NCBI GenBank assembly: GCA_949775045.1
Contig: OX459102.1
Coordinates: 3,094,101-3,158,100 of the forward strand
Direction: 5' to 3'
Length of the DNA stretch: 64,000 bases
DNA from: Metridium senile
Taxonomy: Eukaryota > Cnidaria > Anthozoa > Actiniaria > Metridiidae
Below are positions 11,121 to 22,741 of the stretch, one piece after another. The notes below the pieces were generated by a model. That model saw only the letters and a program-made list of their open reading frames with translations, did not search any database and was not told the DNA's origin. Each line of letters starts with the position of its first letter. Position 1 is the stretch's first letter. Both the position numbers and the translations under genes were made by a program.

Positions 11121-12453
11121 ATGGCTACCGTATTCGAAAGCCAGAGCGAAAATAGTGAAGAGTTTTCTCCTGAAGAAGATTTCCCAAAGTTTTTAAATTC
11201 TGTATTAGACCGTATTGAAAGCACAGTAAACGAGGAAAGAGTCGATGGTGAAAGCTTGCAGTCATGTATTTGTACGCTTGACCAGACAATAGGCCTGATA
11301 AGAAAGTTGCATGACACTGCTTCAGATCCATCAGAAGAGAAGGAATGCAATGCAATGGATGATGTATTCTCTGATGTTCTGACTTGTCTCCAGAGCCATC
11401 TTGTCTGTATGGAACGTAAAACAACACATCTAAGTGTTAACAAAAGTGCTACAGCTCACAGTGGATCCCCAGGGAGGCCATCATTTGAGATTTCCGTGGA
11501 GATGTTGGAAGACCTTCTTGGTTTAGGATTTTCTTGTCAGAAAATTGCGGCTATGCTTGGAGTTTCGAGATGGACAATCTATAGAAGATTGAAAGAATTT
11601 GACTTACAGCAGCTCATAAAGTTCAGCGCAATTTCTAATAAAGACTTGGATGATATTGTAAAAGATTACATTGATCGTCATGGGGCAACAGCGGGTCAAA
11701 CATATATTTCTGGATATGTGCGTTCTCTTGGCTTGCGAGTACAAAGACATAGAATTCAACAAACAATTTGGCTGTCACTGTCCTACATCACTTCATAGAA
11801 GCCATAGAGGGTGACGGTGGTTTATGGCCATCACGTATCAGAGTTGACAGAGGGGTAGAGAATGTTCTTGTGTGCGATGCCATGATTGAAGCAAGAGGGG
11901 CAAACAGAGGGAGTTTCATTGCTGGACCATCGACAAGGAATCAGAGAATTGAACGTTTATGGAGGGATGTCTTTCGTTGTGTTTTACATTTCTATTATTA
12001 CATATTTTATGGTATGGAAGACTCTGGACTGCTTAATCTGAATAATCCCATTCATATGTTTACTCTCCATCTTGTATTTCTACCCAGGATAAGTTACACC
12101 CTGCACGAGTACTGTGAAGCATTTAACAATCACAGCATACGAACAGCAAGAAACTGGACCCCAAATCAAATGTGGATGAATGGTATGATGGACGAGAATA
12201 ACCCTCTAGCAAATGGTATTTTAGATGATGATCCAGATTCTTTAGTATGGTGATGATCCTGAAAGTCCTTCCCCTTTTGATAATACAGACAACAATGTAG
12301 TTGTTAATCCTGTTTTGATAGACAATGGTAGTAGCATTGCAACAAGGGTTCTTGAAAAGATAGATCCGCTAAAATCTTCAACACAAATGGGAGTGGACAT
12401 ATACACGGAAGCTCTCTCGATGATAACTCAGATGGCTGTAGCACCTTCACAAT
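11121..12453 (+). pseudogene. IS3EU-like DDE transposase, internally deleted
   Basis: Homolog of the intact transposase at 49421-51956. ATG at 11121 opens an N-terminal region and a helix-turn-helix (GRPSFEISVEML ... VSRWTIYRRLKEF). Near 11763 about 70 codons are missing compared with the intact copy, including the first catalytic Asp, and the frame changes. The rest (11771-12253) keeps the second Asp (RVDRGVENV) and the Glu (NQRIERLW), 34 residues apart. A further one-base shift near 12245 leads into the C-terminal tail that stops at 12453, followed by AATAAA near 12491. It cannot make an active transposase. Confidence 0.88.
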
Positions 12454-13345
12454 AGAATTTTAATAGTGTAAATCAACCTTTGGGTTGCAAGAATAAACTA
12501 TCTATCTATCTATCTACCCATTTTTACTACTAAGATTATTGTTTTATATATATATTATTATAGTTTCTCATACAGGTGGAACTTGATAAACAAGTATGAG
12601 AATGATAGTGATTTATGTACATACCTTGATGTCAGTGTTCGCTATTTAGGTCTCATTAACTGAGCACTAGGTCTGTATGCGAGTTTCTTCAATGAGGTCG
12701 GAAAGTACAGACCAAGCAAGCTCGGTTAATGAGGGTTTTATTATATGAATAATTTACAATAGTTTATTTACATTCATGCTAAAATGAACTACAAACACAG
12801 CAAATACTTTACTGGCTTTACTGTAAAACCGGTTTTGCAAGAATTCACATACAATGATTATATAAATTTTACCATCTGTGTTTCAGCATAACTAACTTTA
12901 TATTTTTAAGATACATAGCACTGAATCATTGATGTTGTATTTACAATATTATAAGGCAAAAAAATAAATTACTGAAAGTATAGGCAGTTTGATTCACTTG
13001 AATAAGGGAGGCCTGTGACTACCTTATTGTAATATCTTACAAGTATAATTTGTGTTAGAGTGCTTGCAATATATCCCTGAAAAATATTGCAATGAATTGC
13101 AAAAATAATGTTGATTAGGCAATATAAGACAAAGGAATTTATACAAATTTGCACTATTTTGCCTGCCAAGTTTTTCATGGATATATTGTATGCACTCTAC
13201 TCTTTGAAATTTATTGTACCATCATAATAAGAGTGCATGCACTTGATAGCATGAAACATTAGTAATACTATTTTGTACTATTTTATGCTAATTCTTTTGT
13301 TTTCAATTGTTCAACTAGCACTTTAATTTTGCACAATTTAGTAAT

Positions 13346-13490
13346 TAGAGTGAAGGCATTTAACCCGTGAAATAGAAATTGCTTGCTAAAGTGTAATAGT
13401 CAAATAGACACAAAAGAAAACAATGGAATTAGAGACTGATAAGGTGTATTAGTCTAATATCTATTTCACGGGTTAAGTGACTTCACTCTA
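13346..13490. mobile_element. MITE of the TAGAGTG family, 145 bp
   Basis: Begins TAGAGTGAAGGCATTTAACC and ends with its inverted copy, both arms reading on into TTAACCCGTGAAATAG. A larger relative lies at 50526-50831, inside the intact transposase gene. Confidence 0.8.
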
Positions 13491-13728
13491 GTGTTTCACA
13501 CTTTACTAAATGCACTCTATTGTGAAATTTGGCTTTTTTATCTTGTCCTATTAATATTTTTACCTTTTGTCAACGATTGTGATATTCCTCCCACTGGCAC
13601 TACCAGAGTTGAACATGAAGTCATTTAAAAAGTGAAATAGTGTTTGGCTATTTACACCTTGATTATTAGATTTTTTTTCATGGGTTTAATATCTTCACTC
13701 TAATTGGTCATTTTTTCTTAGTGGTTAA

Positions 13729-13749
13729 CCCCCCCCCCCCCCCCCCCCC
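13729..13749. repeat. Poly-C run, 21 bases
   Basis: Uninterrupted homopolymer of C. Its exact length is likely to be unreliable in any assembly. Confidence 0.9.
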
Positions 13750-14571
13750 AACAACAAAAATACCGCTAATAAGAACATATAAATAACTAGAACAATAAAA
13801 GTTATAGCACTTACAAAAATGTAACTGTGATAATGTGATATACTTTTTTAATGAGCACCATCATCACAGAGAAGCACGAATAACAATACATTTTATACAA
13901 CATATCTTATTAACAAATTAATCATTTTTTTAATGATAATCTCCATTTAATCAAAATATCAACTCAATGCCTCAATTACATGATTACATTGGATTAGATG
14001 TACTGGAATGCTGCAAATCTATTCATTCTTGGCACAGCTTTATCAGTTAACTCTACAACAATGGTTGAATTTGTAAACTAAAACAAAATCACTATGATAT
14101 TATGTTTGACAGCACTTGACTTGACCAAATTTGTCAGAATTCATAAATAACTAATATTATTTAATGTTCAAATATTGAAATATAAAACTGTAACACAAAC
14201 ATTATAAACTATAATAATGAATGGTAGAGTGCACACCATATATACGTGAAACAACTACTTACTTTTTAGTGCATAATAGTATTTAGTTATCAACTACTAG
14301 TTTTTTATCAACTACATGTAACAAAGATTTCACTCAGGAGTAAATCATACAAAGAAACAACAACAGCTAATTATGTGACTATTGTTCTTTGTACTGATCC
14401 ACTCCAGTGCCATCCACTAGTTTGTACATAATAGTGCAATTAGAGAATACATACTATGTTTTATTTCACGGATATATGGCATGCACTCTATATCATGCTT
14501 AAACAATATGTACAATATATAAGTCCTTGGTCAGACTATATATCACACGGTTCAATTTTGTGCAACCTTGC

Positions 14572-14683
14572 TTACATTTTTCCAAAATAAATATTAGAAA
14601 ATGCATTGTCATAAATCTCAAAGAGATCATCCTCAGGGGGAAGCTTTATGTCAACATGACCTCTGCGAAGCTCCAACCTGTTG
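14572..14683 (-). pseudogene. 3' end of HECT gene 2 (split by Academ)
   Basis: On the minus strand this encodes the last ~36 residues of a HECT C-lobe: RLELRRGHVDIKLPPED, then EIYDNAFSNIYFGKM and a stop at 14572. Directly upstream in the gene the frame enters the Academ transposon at 14684. It resumes beyond 24731 with SFLPCAHTCTN, which contains the expected catalytic cysteine. Removing the insertion and one CAA copy restores the frame across the junction. Confidence 0.85.
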
Positions 14684-17374
14684 TAGTCAAGGAGCTAGGC
14701 TCCAGAAAATATCGTTTCGTTCACCCCACCCGACAGAAAAGGTCTGACACCGGGATCCGAAAGTGCAATGTCTATACTTTAAGACTAGATACTATGTAGT
14801 TCAGAATTGTGGTGCCACTACCGAGATATAGGGGTTTCTTTGTCCATATATGGCATCCAGCATAGAAACGAGGCACAGCCACTATTTGTCTTGTATCTCA
14901 ATTGTCATTCATTAAGGAGGCTGACCTTGGTTTCAAAGATACTCGACTAACCAAGTTTGAACGGTCGTAACTCTCGTTCTATACAACTTTTCGACATGAA
15001 CTTTTGGTACATAATTTCCAAAAGATTGAGTTTTGATTAAATAGCAATTTTGTTCACATCAGACTTTTTACAGCCACGCCCTGGTGACGTCACTGAAAAT
15101 GTTTATGGCTCAAAATCTCAAAATCTAGACTTGACCATGAAAAACAAATTACAGCTTGCCTATTGTTATACATAGACCTATAATCACAAGAATTTTCAAG
15201 ATAATTTATGAGAGCGTTTTTGAGAAAAAAGCCGAGAAAGATTTTCATATGAAAATAATCCAAATTTTGTTTTGGTTGTTTTGGTCATCATAAATGTTAC
15301 GAAATAAGTCAAAATCTCAAATTATTTTCATATCAACACATGCATACGGCCTAAACCTACCTTTCGGCAAGGTTTCATGCAAATCGTGTCATTCTCTATT
15401 TTTTGCAAACATTATTTGTAATGCACTATACATACTCAAAATGCCACAATGCAAGTAGATATTTCCTCGGATAAATAACTCAAAAACTAGCTGATGAATT
15501 TTTTTTAAACTTTTCTAGGATAATATTAAGCGTTTATCAAAACTTGTTGTCGAGTTTCGTTTGCATTGAGAGCTTGTGAGTACGTGAGCGAACGAAAAAC
15601 GCACAGGCTATATCTCCCGTTTGCAAGCTAAGGTTCGATATGCAAACTTTGCATTGTTCACATCTCGCATCAATTAGTCTAGCTTGTCACGCCCTGTGCC
15701 ACGGCTCAATGCCGTCGTCCAGGTAACTAAACCCAAATCACGGTAACCACTTTTCTACTGATGAAAAGGAGCGAAGAAAGGGAACGAATACAAAATAAAT
15801 AATGAAAACAGGTACAAAGAAAAGCAAGAAGAAAGTAAGGGAAATAAAAAGCAATAAAAAAAAAGAAAGAAAAGAGAGGGATGAAAAAATGAAATAAATC
15901 AGTGAAGTAAAAGGAATGGAGAGCAGAAACAAGTAGAAGAGAGAAAACCAGTAGAATAAAAATGAAAAAAGAGACGAAAAAATCAATACTGCACTCAGAC
16001 AGATAATACAAGTCCTTCATTAAACACGAAACAAAAAAAAAAGCAGTGTAGTTGTTTGTTCGTTTGATTTTTTCGTCTCTTTGCTTTTTATTTCCCTTAC
16101 GTTCTTCTTGCTTTTCTTTGTACCTGTTTTCATTATTTATTTTGTATTCGTTCCCCTTCGTCGCTCCTTTTCATCAGTAGAAAAGTGGTTAGCGTGATTT
16201 GGGTTTAGTTACCTGGACGACGGCATTGAGCCGTGGCACATGGCGTGACAAGCTAGACTAATTGATGCGAGATGTGAACAATGCAAAGTTTGCATATCGA
16301 ACCTTAGCTTGCAACAGGAGATATAGCCTGTGCGTTTTTCGTTCGCTCACGTACTCAGAAGCTCTCAATGCAAACGAAACTCGACAACAAGTTTTGATAA
16401 ACGCTAAATATTATCCTAGAAAAGTCTAAAAAAAATTCATCAGCTAGTTTTTGAGTTATTTATCCGAGGAAATATCTACTTGCATTGTGGCATTTTTAGT
16501 ATGTATAGTGCATTACAAATAATGATGCCAAAAAATAGAGAATGACACGATTTGCATGAAACCTTGCCGAAAGGTAGGTTTAGGCCGTATGCATGTGTTG
16601 ATAGGAAAATAATTTGAGATTTTGACTTATTTCGTAACGTTTTTGATGACCAAAACAACCAAAACAAAATTTGGATTATTTTCATATGAAAATCTTTCTC
16701 GGCTTTTTTCTCAAAAACGCTCTCATAAATTATCTTGAAAATTCTTGTGATTATAGGTCTATGTATAACAATAGGCAAGCTGTAATTTGTTTTTCATGGT
16801 CAAGTCTAGATTTTGAGATTTTGAGCCATAAACATTTTCAGTGACGTCACCAGGGCGTGGCTGTAAAAAGTCTGATGTGAACAAAATTGCTATTTAATCA
16901 AAACTCAATCTTTTGGAAATTATGTACCAAAAGTTCATGTCGAAAAGTTGTATAGAACGAGAGTTACGACCGTTCAAACTTGGTTAGTCGAGTATCTTTG
17001 AAACCAAGGTCAGCCTCCTTAAAATCCACAAAATGGCATCTAGTCTTGATACAGAGTGCTACTCCAATAATCTGGGTAAGATAGTGCGAGTTACAATGGT
17101 CACGTGACAGTCACGTGACCATTTTTCATAAAAATTGGTTATTTTTCTTCAAATCGATCGACTTTAACTAGCTGTAAAAAATTTAATATCAGTTTTATTG
17201 AGGTCTTTTCTCCTAAAATGCATTTCTAGGTTTATATTCTTTCGAATAAAAGAAAAGTTTTCATTTTTTTATAAAGAATTTATAAAGAAAATGGGAAAAT
17301 AAGCGCGCACGTTTTGTCAGCATGGAAACGAGGCTGAGTGATAAATCTATCTAAAACGATAAAAAGGGGGGGAA
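14684..17374. repeat. Academ left terminal inverted repeat, interrupted
   Basis: Inverted copy of 24152-24731, except that a 2,103-bp palindromic element sits inside it at 14916-17018. Without it the repeat is about 580 bp and ends in the G-run near 17372. The first ~50 bases differ most between the arms. Confidence 0.85.
14916..17018. mobile_element. 2.1-kb palindromic (foldback) element at TTAA
   Basis: Flanked by TTAA on both sides (14912-14915 and 17019-17022), the target of piggyBac and Kolobok elements. The ends are GGAGGCTGACCTTGG and its complement. Two near-perfect inverted arms of about 940 bp (14916-15855 and 16080-17018) surround a loop of ~225 bp. No gene was recognised; open frames in the arms look spurious. 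Deleting it restores the continuous Academ terminal repeat, so it inserted after Academ. Which TTAA family mobilised it cannot be told from the sequence. Confidence 0.88.
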
Positions 17375-17622
17375 ATAGTGTAATTCTTGAATTAAATCTT
17401 TGAAATATTTCAATTCAATATAAATTTTTGATGGACATTCAAAAAACGTGCTTTTGAAGTTTAGTACGGGAAACGTTTGCGATATTTACTTAATCTTATA
17501 TTTCAGGTTTACTTTAATTGAATTTAATTAGTTTTCTCGCTAAAACACTTTTCATCATTAGTCTATATAATGTTGCAGACATTGTTTTTGTTTACTCACG
17601 TTTTTTGTTGGTTTTTCCAATC

Positions 17623-17993
17623 GGAGAACATCTTTTTTTTTCAGTATTTCCCTTTTTCTTTTTCTTTTTTGTAGTGAAACGTAGCTGGCTCATCACAATT
17701 CTCACTATCAGATATCGTTGTTCAGATTTGTAAAGTTTTTTTTTTTTAGTTTTTAATGTTTTTCTTTTTTTTTTGGAAAATAAAGCTACAATTCCTCTGG
17801 TCTGTCCAAAGGAAGACATCTTTTTCCCTTTTTCTTTTTTTTTGCAGTGAAACATAGCTACTTCGCTGGCCCATCACGATTCTCACTATCAGATCGTTGT
17901 CCAGATTTGTTATGTTTTTTTTTTTAGTTTTTAATGTTTTCCTTTTTTTGTTTTTGTTTTTGTTTTCTAAATAAAGCTACAATTCCTCTGTGT
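17623..17993. repeat. Tandem duplication, ~185-bp unit, at Academ gene 3' end
   Basis: Two diverged direct copies (about 17623-17807 and 17812-17993). Each has a T-rich stretch, CTCACTATCAGAT, another T-run and AATAAAGCTACAATTCCTCT. The right copy overlaps the last codons and stop of the Academ transposase, so the duplication began inside the coding end. Confidence 0.75.
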
Positions 17994-20900
17994 CTTCAGA
18001 GTCACTGCTGTCACTATCTGAGAGCATCACATCATTGACTTGGTTACTGCAAACCTCATCAGCCATACAAGAACAGGCCTCGGTGCAAGGAAGATTATTC
18101 CTTCTGCAAGAACAGTTGTTTTGTTTGCATTGTGATATGCCACAGCCGCATTTCGTCAGTTCTGTGATTTCAGAAGGTGCTGGATTCTTTTCCATCAAGA
18201 CTGGTACGAGGTTGCTGTCAATCATCATCCATCCGTTTCCTTCTGGAGGAGGTATGTTCTGCATTGGCGAGAGAGCTTTCTTCCACACTGATGCTTGGTA
18301 ATTAGCCCGTTTGATGTGATGGCTCAAACTCTCCGATGTGGGTGGAAGGTCTTCGCTTTTCAAACTCTTTTGGCAAAATAGATGATATCTTGCTTCATCG
18401 GCATTGTTGAAATGTTTGGCTGAGTACATCGAGCAGATGAATGATTCTGCTATGTCTTTGACTGGCACTTGTAGAACTGGATTGCTACCAAGAGTACTGA
18501 GGTCAAGCTGGGTATTCACCTCCTTCTGTAGTGCTTTCCAAGCTTTCTTTTTCCCGATACCAGAAAAAGCGCTTGTTGAATCGCACCCGGTCAATGCATG
18601 GAAAGATGGTAAACACATGCATAAATTTTGACCAAAAGAAGAGTGAATGTCGTGTACTGGTATAAATCGAAGCTTGTCTTTGACCCCTGTCTTTATCCAC
18701 ATCTCCTGGCATTGTATGTCTGCAAAATGTGCTGCGGAAAGCACAACAACATCGGTGTCGGGTGACTGGATCACAATACGTGGATGACTAATAGAAGCTT
18801 GTTTGGCATGAACCATCAGTCGGGTATCTGCCTCCTCATGGTCTGACTGTAACGATTGCTCAACGGTGACCGAACTCTGCATAAGCGAGACTGCCACTGA
18901 TCCATCTCTGAAACCGCCAGCCAGAAAGACTTTATGGGTTGGCTGCAAACGTGATGGCAACTTTTCACATAACGAATGACAAAGAAAGTCACAAAGATTT
19001 ACTTTGTTCTTTGGATTCGATATGTACTTAGACCATTGTTTTGGTACCGGCATGGAGCCACTGTGGATCTTAACTTCTAAAGAGGCAGATTCTCCTCTCC
19101 TGCTGCGTTCACCATCCTTGATCGAAGCTGGCAGATATTGGTCGAACACCAGATCTACTCGAGTAGTGTTGTTGTGAAGCAATGCGTTGAGGATAATATC
19201 TTGATACTTAAGTGACATCTCGTCAAATGTTGCACACCCTCCAGATTTGAGCATTTGAACTAGGGCCATGCCATCGATTAGATACACTGTTGGAATTTGT
19301 GAGACTGGAAGATTTATCTTTGATGTCACTTCCTTTTCCAAGATGTGCATCAGGGTACTTTTCGTTGTCTTCCTCAAACTGCCATCAGGGTGTGCAAGTG
19401 CAATTGGTACACTGCAAAGTTCATAAGAAAGTACCTCTTTAAGATTGATATTTCTACTCTTCGCAGCAACCAAAAGACGTCCAAAAAGTTCACGATCAGC
19501 ATTAATGGTGAAACTTTTCTGCTTCAGGTTCTTTATGGCAACATTCTTTGACAGGGAACGGAATGACTTAATCTTCAACGTAGTTATTGGATCCCAGAAA
19601 TTGATTTCCGTTGTTTTCATTCTGGAGGAAACAAAACTTATCATGCTTTCTTTTCCTGATTCTTTTGCATTAATAAGTTTATCAGCATCAGTATTGGGTA
19701 GTACAACACCAGTCGCAAGATTGCACAAAGGCAACGGCAACTCTTCCTCAGATGTTTCTTGTGGAATGTTGAATGGGTCACTTAGTAGGCCTCTCTCAAA
19801 TATTCCCAGTAGTTTCTGTACGTCATCTTCATCTCTTACCATTCGAGCTGTTTTGGCTTCTTTGTGAGTTCCCACCTCGTCGCTGTCCCCTATCCCACAC
19901 ATTTCCTTGACTGCTCGGACCATGGCTGCTCGCTCATGGCTAGTAAGGAACCACCGTTCCACTGCATTTTCCTTTGTACTAATTCCAACAATACCACCCT
20001 TTGACTTGGAATCTCGATTGATGGACTGTTCAAGGGCCATGTCAGTCCACACTTGAGCAAAAGGCTGTTTTGCTCTGCTTACACCAAAGTTGCCAGAGGA
20101 AAATTCTCGGTGAACTTCGGGATGGTTATCTTGTAATGAGTGCATGTCCGAGATGTAGACAGGGAGCCACCGTGCGTAATTAACCCTGTCCATGGAAAAA
20201 AAGTGTGCAACCATTGATGCAGTTGCAGAAAGGTGAAGCTTCCAGTTTCCTGTACGTTCTGCCTTTATGAATTGGAGGAGCACCAGTACCATATCAATGT
20301 AATCCTTCCAGAAACAGAACACTTTTGACTTCTTTTCACTTTCAGACTTAAATGAATCAAACAGTGTCACGATGGGCTCAACACAGCTCTTTAATGCGGG
20401 CAGACTTTCAGTTACAAAGCCATTCTCTCTTATGGTACTCTGACACTTCTTACTTTTGTCAAGCAACTGTTGCTTAACCTGAGGTTCAAGTCCGTTTTCT
20501 TGCTTTGACAGCCAAAGCAAAAATGCCCTCCATAGCAATCTGAACAATGCTTCCATGCAAAGTTTATGGGCTCGGATCCCACGATTGTATGATTTGCCAA
20601 GCATTAACACTGACGTTGTTCCAGCTGCATAAACTCCTGATTCAATAAGTAGATCCTCTAAGCCTGATTGTGCATACTTCTTTCCAAGAAGAGAGAGATA
20701 GTTCAGCGCAATATGAAAGCCTCCCATTCTGATGACAGTATTCTTGAACTCATCCGGATATTTCATCTGTAGCAGCTTGGCTTTTGCGTAAAGGGCCAAG
20801 TCAAAGGTGACGACCGAATCAACTTGTCCCATAGCATCATTTATTTTCTGTGCAAGTTTCAGTAGTGTGTAAAGAGTGCTAAAGTTGCTTGCTTCAGCAT

Positions 20901-22611
20901 TTATCATTGGGTGATAGCCGATGATGCTTTCTACTGGAATGTTTGGATGTGTGATACTGTTAAATCCGCTCCATCCTGGTACACTTTGAGCTTGTGGATT
21001 TTGAGGAGTACATGGCAAAAACGAGTCGGAGAGTCTCAGTAGCATCCAGCAGAGGTCGTCAAAACAGGCTGGTAGCAACAAACTATCGCATTGAAACCAT
21101 GTGGTGATATCAGAGTTACCTTTATAATCCGAGAAAGCAGGGCGTCGACCTCCAGCATTTATATCCTCCACAATTACAAGAGGTCTTGTAGAATCGAGTG
21201 ATCTCTTCCTGTTGGTGTGGCTAGCTTGAAGTACTCGAGCAGGCATTGGGCCATACTGTTTACGCTGATATAAAGCTAGGGTCGTAGCATGTGTAGTGTT
21301 TTTTCCATCTAATGTCTCTTCATTAATGTCGTTGTTATCAGCTGCGATCTGTATAAAACCACCAGGGTTTATGTTAGTTGGAATTATGACACCTTTGGCA
21401 TCTGCTTGAGCTAGACTTTCATTGGCTAAGCTGGTTTCCACTTGCTCAATTTCTGAATATGAAGAGCTGTGGCCCATCCTGTTCAATATAGTTATCAGCA
21501 GTTTCGAGCTTGTCAGGTGTTTAACCGTCATGGCGAGGCCAACGTGTTTGGGAAGTTTAATTCTAGCATGGGATGCGCAGTGAATCAGATCTTGAGCAAA
21601 CATTAGAATCTTTCTCTCATCTGCAGTGTTACTGGCACTTAGAGACGAGCATTCATTGTATTGTTCTCCTGTTATAATCCATCTAATCAACCAGTACAGG
21701 CTTTGAGGAATAAGAGCTTTTGCGGTTTCCAGCTGTAGATCTTCAATGTTAAGTGGGTTTATCTCGATACCCTTGCAATCCATGATTTCTGACCTGATAT
21801 CAGAAGCTACAGAGTAAATCCCAGGCAGGTCGAAGTTACAGGAATCTGTTTTGTTTGCAGTCCAATTAACAGTATAAACAGGAGAACAATGGCTCGCTGC
21901 ATTGATAACATCAACTAAAGAAATGGAACTGCTGTATACTATCTCCGGTTTGGACTGATGAGGAGGCTGGAGAAAAACAATTCTGTCCTTGTAATACTTA
22001 ATCAGTCGATCTTTAAGTTTATGTTTAGTGTAGCTGTCTGCATTAAGATGCATCTTTTTCAGCTCTATTTGAAACATCAAAAGAAGAGCGTTCATGTCGA
22101 ATGCTTTTCCTCTTTCGAATTCAGGTGTTACAGCCAGACATAGTTGGTTGAAGGCTTCATCAAATGTGCTTTCTTTTTGGACATCATGCTGTTTTCTTGT
22201 AATGTTCACTTTGCTGATGTATGAAGCATGGCAGGCCTTGTGATATTTTCCCTCTGATGCTATAAGATCGAAATTGACAGACTGAAGTGTGAATAAAAGT
22301 TGGTTGTCTTCACGTGCCTCTGCAGATTCTTTAATGTTTTGGCACGCTTCAAAGGTGGCAACATTTATAAGTTGTTTGTCCTTTTTCCGGCTTGCGTTTT
22401 TACAAAAAAAGCACTTCGACCAATCAAACGATGCACGCTGTTCCCTACCAGCTTGAACCTCACTTGAATCCACACGTGAGCAATACCTAAGATTTTGTTT
22501 GCTTGTGTATGATTCGTAGCATGACGAGTGCCATTTAACATTTCTTCCCTCTCTAAGTGTGTGACGTAGATCATCGGATGAGAGACGTTGTGCTATTTCA
22601 TCCTGTCCCAC
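17977..22611 (-). CDS. Academ transposase with XPG-like nuclease and CXC domain
   Basis: A 1544-residue open frame. The N-terminal ~130 residues have spaced Cys/His (KWHSSCYESY, WSKCFFCKN, KYHKACHASY), fitting the Cys-rich finger of Academ proteins. An XPG/FEN1-like nuclease follows in the last third, with acidic motifs HEEADTRLM (~1257), SPDTDVVVL (~1282) and LTGCDSTSAF (~1343). A Tesmin/TSO1-like CXC domain (CGCGISQCKQNNCSC ... CSC) lies at ~1484-1522, and the acidic tail ends at 17977. The frame opens without an ATG at 22611: the true start is probably the ATG at 22741 in another frame, so one base is gained or lost near 22612. The middle ~900 residues presumably hold the transposase core; I could not identify its catalytic residues. 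Confidence 0.85.
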   Translation of the reverse strand: MGQDEIAQRLSSDDLRHTLREGRNVKWHSSCYESYTSKQNLRYCSRVDSSEVQAGREQRASFDWSKCFFCKNASRKKDKQLINVATFEACQNIKESAEAREDNQLLFTLQSVNFDLIASEGKYHKACHASYISKVNITRKQHDVQKESTFDEAFNQLCLAVTPEFERGKAFDMNALLLMFQIELKKMHLNADSYTKHKLKDRLIKYYKDRIVFLQPPHQSKPEIVYSSSISLVDVINAASHCSPVYTVNWTANKTDSCNFDLPGIYSVASDIRSEIMDCKGIEINPLNIEDLQLETAKALIPQSLYWLIRWIITGEQYNECSSLSASNTADERKILMFAQDLIHCASHARIKLPKHVGLAMTVKHLTSSKLLITILNRMGHSSSYSEIEQVETSLANESLAQADAKGVIIPTNINPGGFIQIAADNNDINEETLDGKNTTHATTLALYQRKQYGPMPARVLQASHTNRKRSLDSTRPLVIVEDINAGGRRPAFSDYKGNSDITTWFQCDSLLLPACFDDLCWMLLRLSDSFLPCTPQNPQAQSVPGWSGFNSITHPNIPVESIIGYHPMINAEASNFSTLYTLLKLAQKINDAMGQVDSVVTFDLALYAKAKLLQMKYPDEFKNTVIRMGGFHIALNYLSLLGKKYAQSGLEDLLIESGVYAAGTTSVLMLGKSYNRGIRAHKLCMEALFRLLWRAFLLWLSKQENGLEPQVKQQLLDKSKKCQSTIRENGFVTESLPALKSCVEPIVTLFDSFKSESEKKSKVFCFWKDYIDMVLVLLQFIKAERTGNWKLHLSATASMVAHFFSMDRVNYARWLPVYISDMHSLQDNHPEVHREFSSGNFGVSRAKQPFAQVWTDMALEQSINRDSKSKGGIVGISTKENAVERWFLTSHERAAMVRAVKEMCGIGDSDEVGTHKEAKTARMVRDEDDVQKLLGIFERGLLSDPFNIPQETSEEELPLPLCNLATGVVLPNTDADKLINAKESGKESMISFVSSRMKTTEINFWDPITTLKIKSFRSLSKNVAIKNLKQKSFTINADRELFGRLLVAAKSRNINLKEVLSYELCSVPIALAHPDGSLRKTTKSTLMHILEKEVTSKINLPVSQIPTVYLIDGMALVQMLKSGGCATFDEMSLKYQDIILNALLHNNTTRVDLVFDQYLPASIKDGERSRRGESASLEVKIHSGSMPVPKQWSKYISNPKNKVNLCDFLCHSLCEKLPSRLQPTHKVFLAGGFRDGSVAVSLMQSSVTVEQSLQSDHEEADTRLMVHAKQASISHPRIVIQSPDTDVVVLSAAHFADIQCQEMWIKTGVKDKLRFIPVHDIHSSFGQNLCMCLPSFHALTGCDSTSAFSGIGKKKAWKALQKEVNTQLDLSTLGSNPVLQVPVKDIAESFICSMYSAKHFNNADEARYHLFCQKSLKSEDLPPTSESLSHHIKRANYQASVWKKALSPMQNIPPPEGNGWMMIDSNLVPVLMEKNPAPSEITELTKCGCGISQCKQNNCSCRRNNLPCTEACSCMADEVCSNQVNDVMLSDSDSSDSEDTEEL

Positions 22612-22741
22612 CTTTTTCTATGGAAGAGGGCTGTGCATGACGAAGGTTATTGCTAAATTGGCAAAAAATACATTTCTCAAAGGATGTTGTTTTGATTCTT
22701 TTCCTTGGCAATAGGAGATCCCAGCCATCGTCATCATCCAT
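22612..22741 (-). pseudogene. 5' coding end of Academ transposase, out of frame
   Basis: From the ATG at 22739-22741 (minus strand) this reads MDDDDGWDLLLPRKR and then EKCIFCQFS, a Cys pair expected at the start of the N-terminal zinc finger. It runs into a stop just after a run of five A (plus strand TTTTT at about 22614-22618). One A fewer would put it in frame with the 1544-residue frame. This is either an inactivating mutation or a homopolymer sequencing error. Confidence 0.7.

Larger units (their letters stand above)
10703..12453 (+). mobile_element. Left part of an old IS3EU-like transposon
   Basis: The candidate terminus TATGG at 10703 fits the TAYGG ends I recall for IS3EU and matches the terminus of the intact element at 49056. 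As there, a short terminal stretch is followed by a subterminal tandem array and then the transposase gene. The matching right end and a second copy of the preceding CCTAAT were not found, so the right side is lost, rearranged or not recognised. A degenerate HECT gene converges on it from the right, as in the intact element. Confidence 0.55.
12454..14571. other. AT-rich non-coding stretch with MITE debris
   Basis: No supported gene. It holds a (CTAT)n microsatellite near 12508, a MITE at 13346-13490, a poly-C run at 13729-13749, and several loose copies of TAGAGTGCATGCA-type sequence near 13190, 13230 and 14430-14490. It corresponds to the spacer between the two convergent genes of the old IS3EU/HECT locus. 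Confidence 0.6.

Noticed and set aside
10637..11155. 172-codon frame with a perfect seven-residue repeat
   Set aside because: The repeat is the direct consequence of the 21-bp tandem array in one frame; the frame dissolves where units become 20 bp.
15727..16020. Hydrophobic frames resembling membrane proteins
   Set aside because: They arise from purine-rich low-complexity sequence (poly Phe/Leu/Ser when read on the minus strand) in the palindrome.
16476..16778. 100-codon minus-strand frame
   Set aside because: It lies within one arm of the TTAA palindrome, has no domain, and its counterpart in the other arm is broken.
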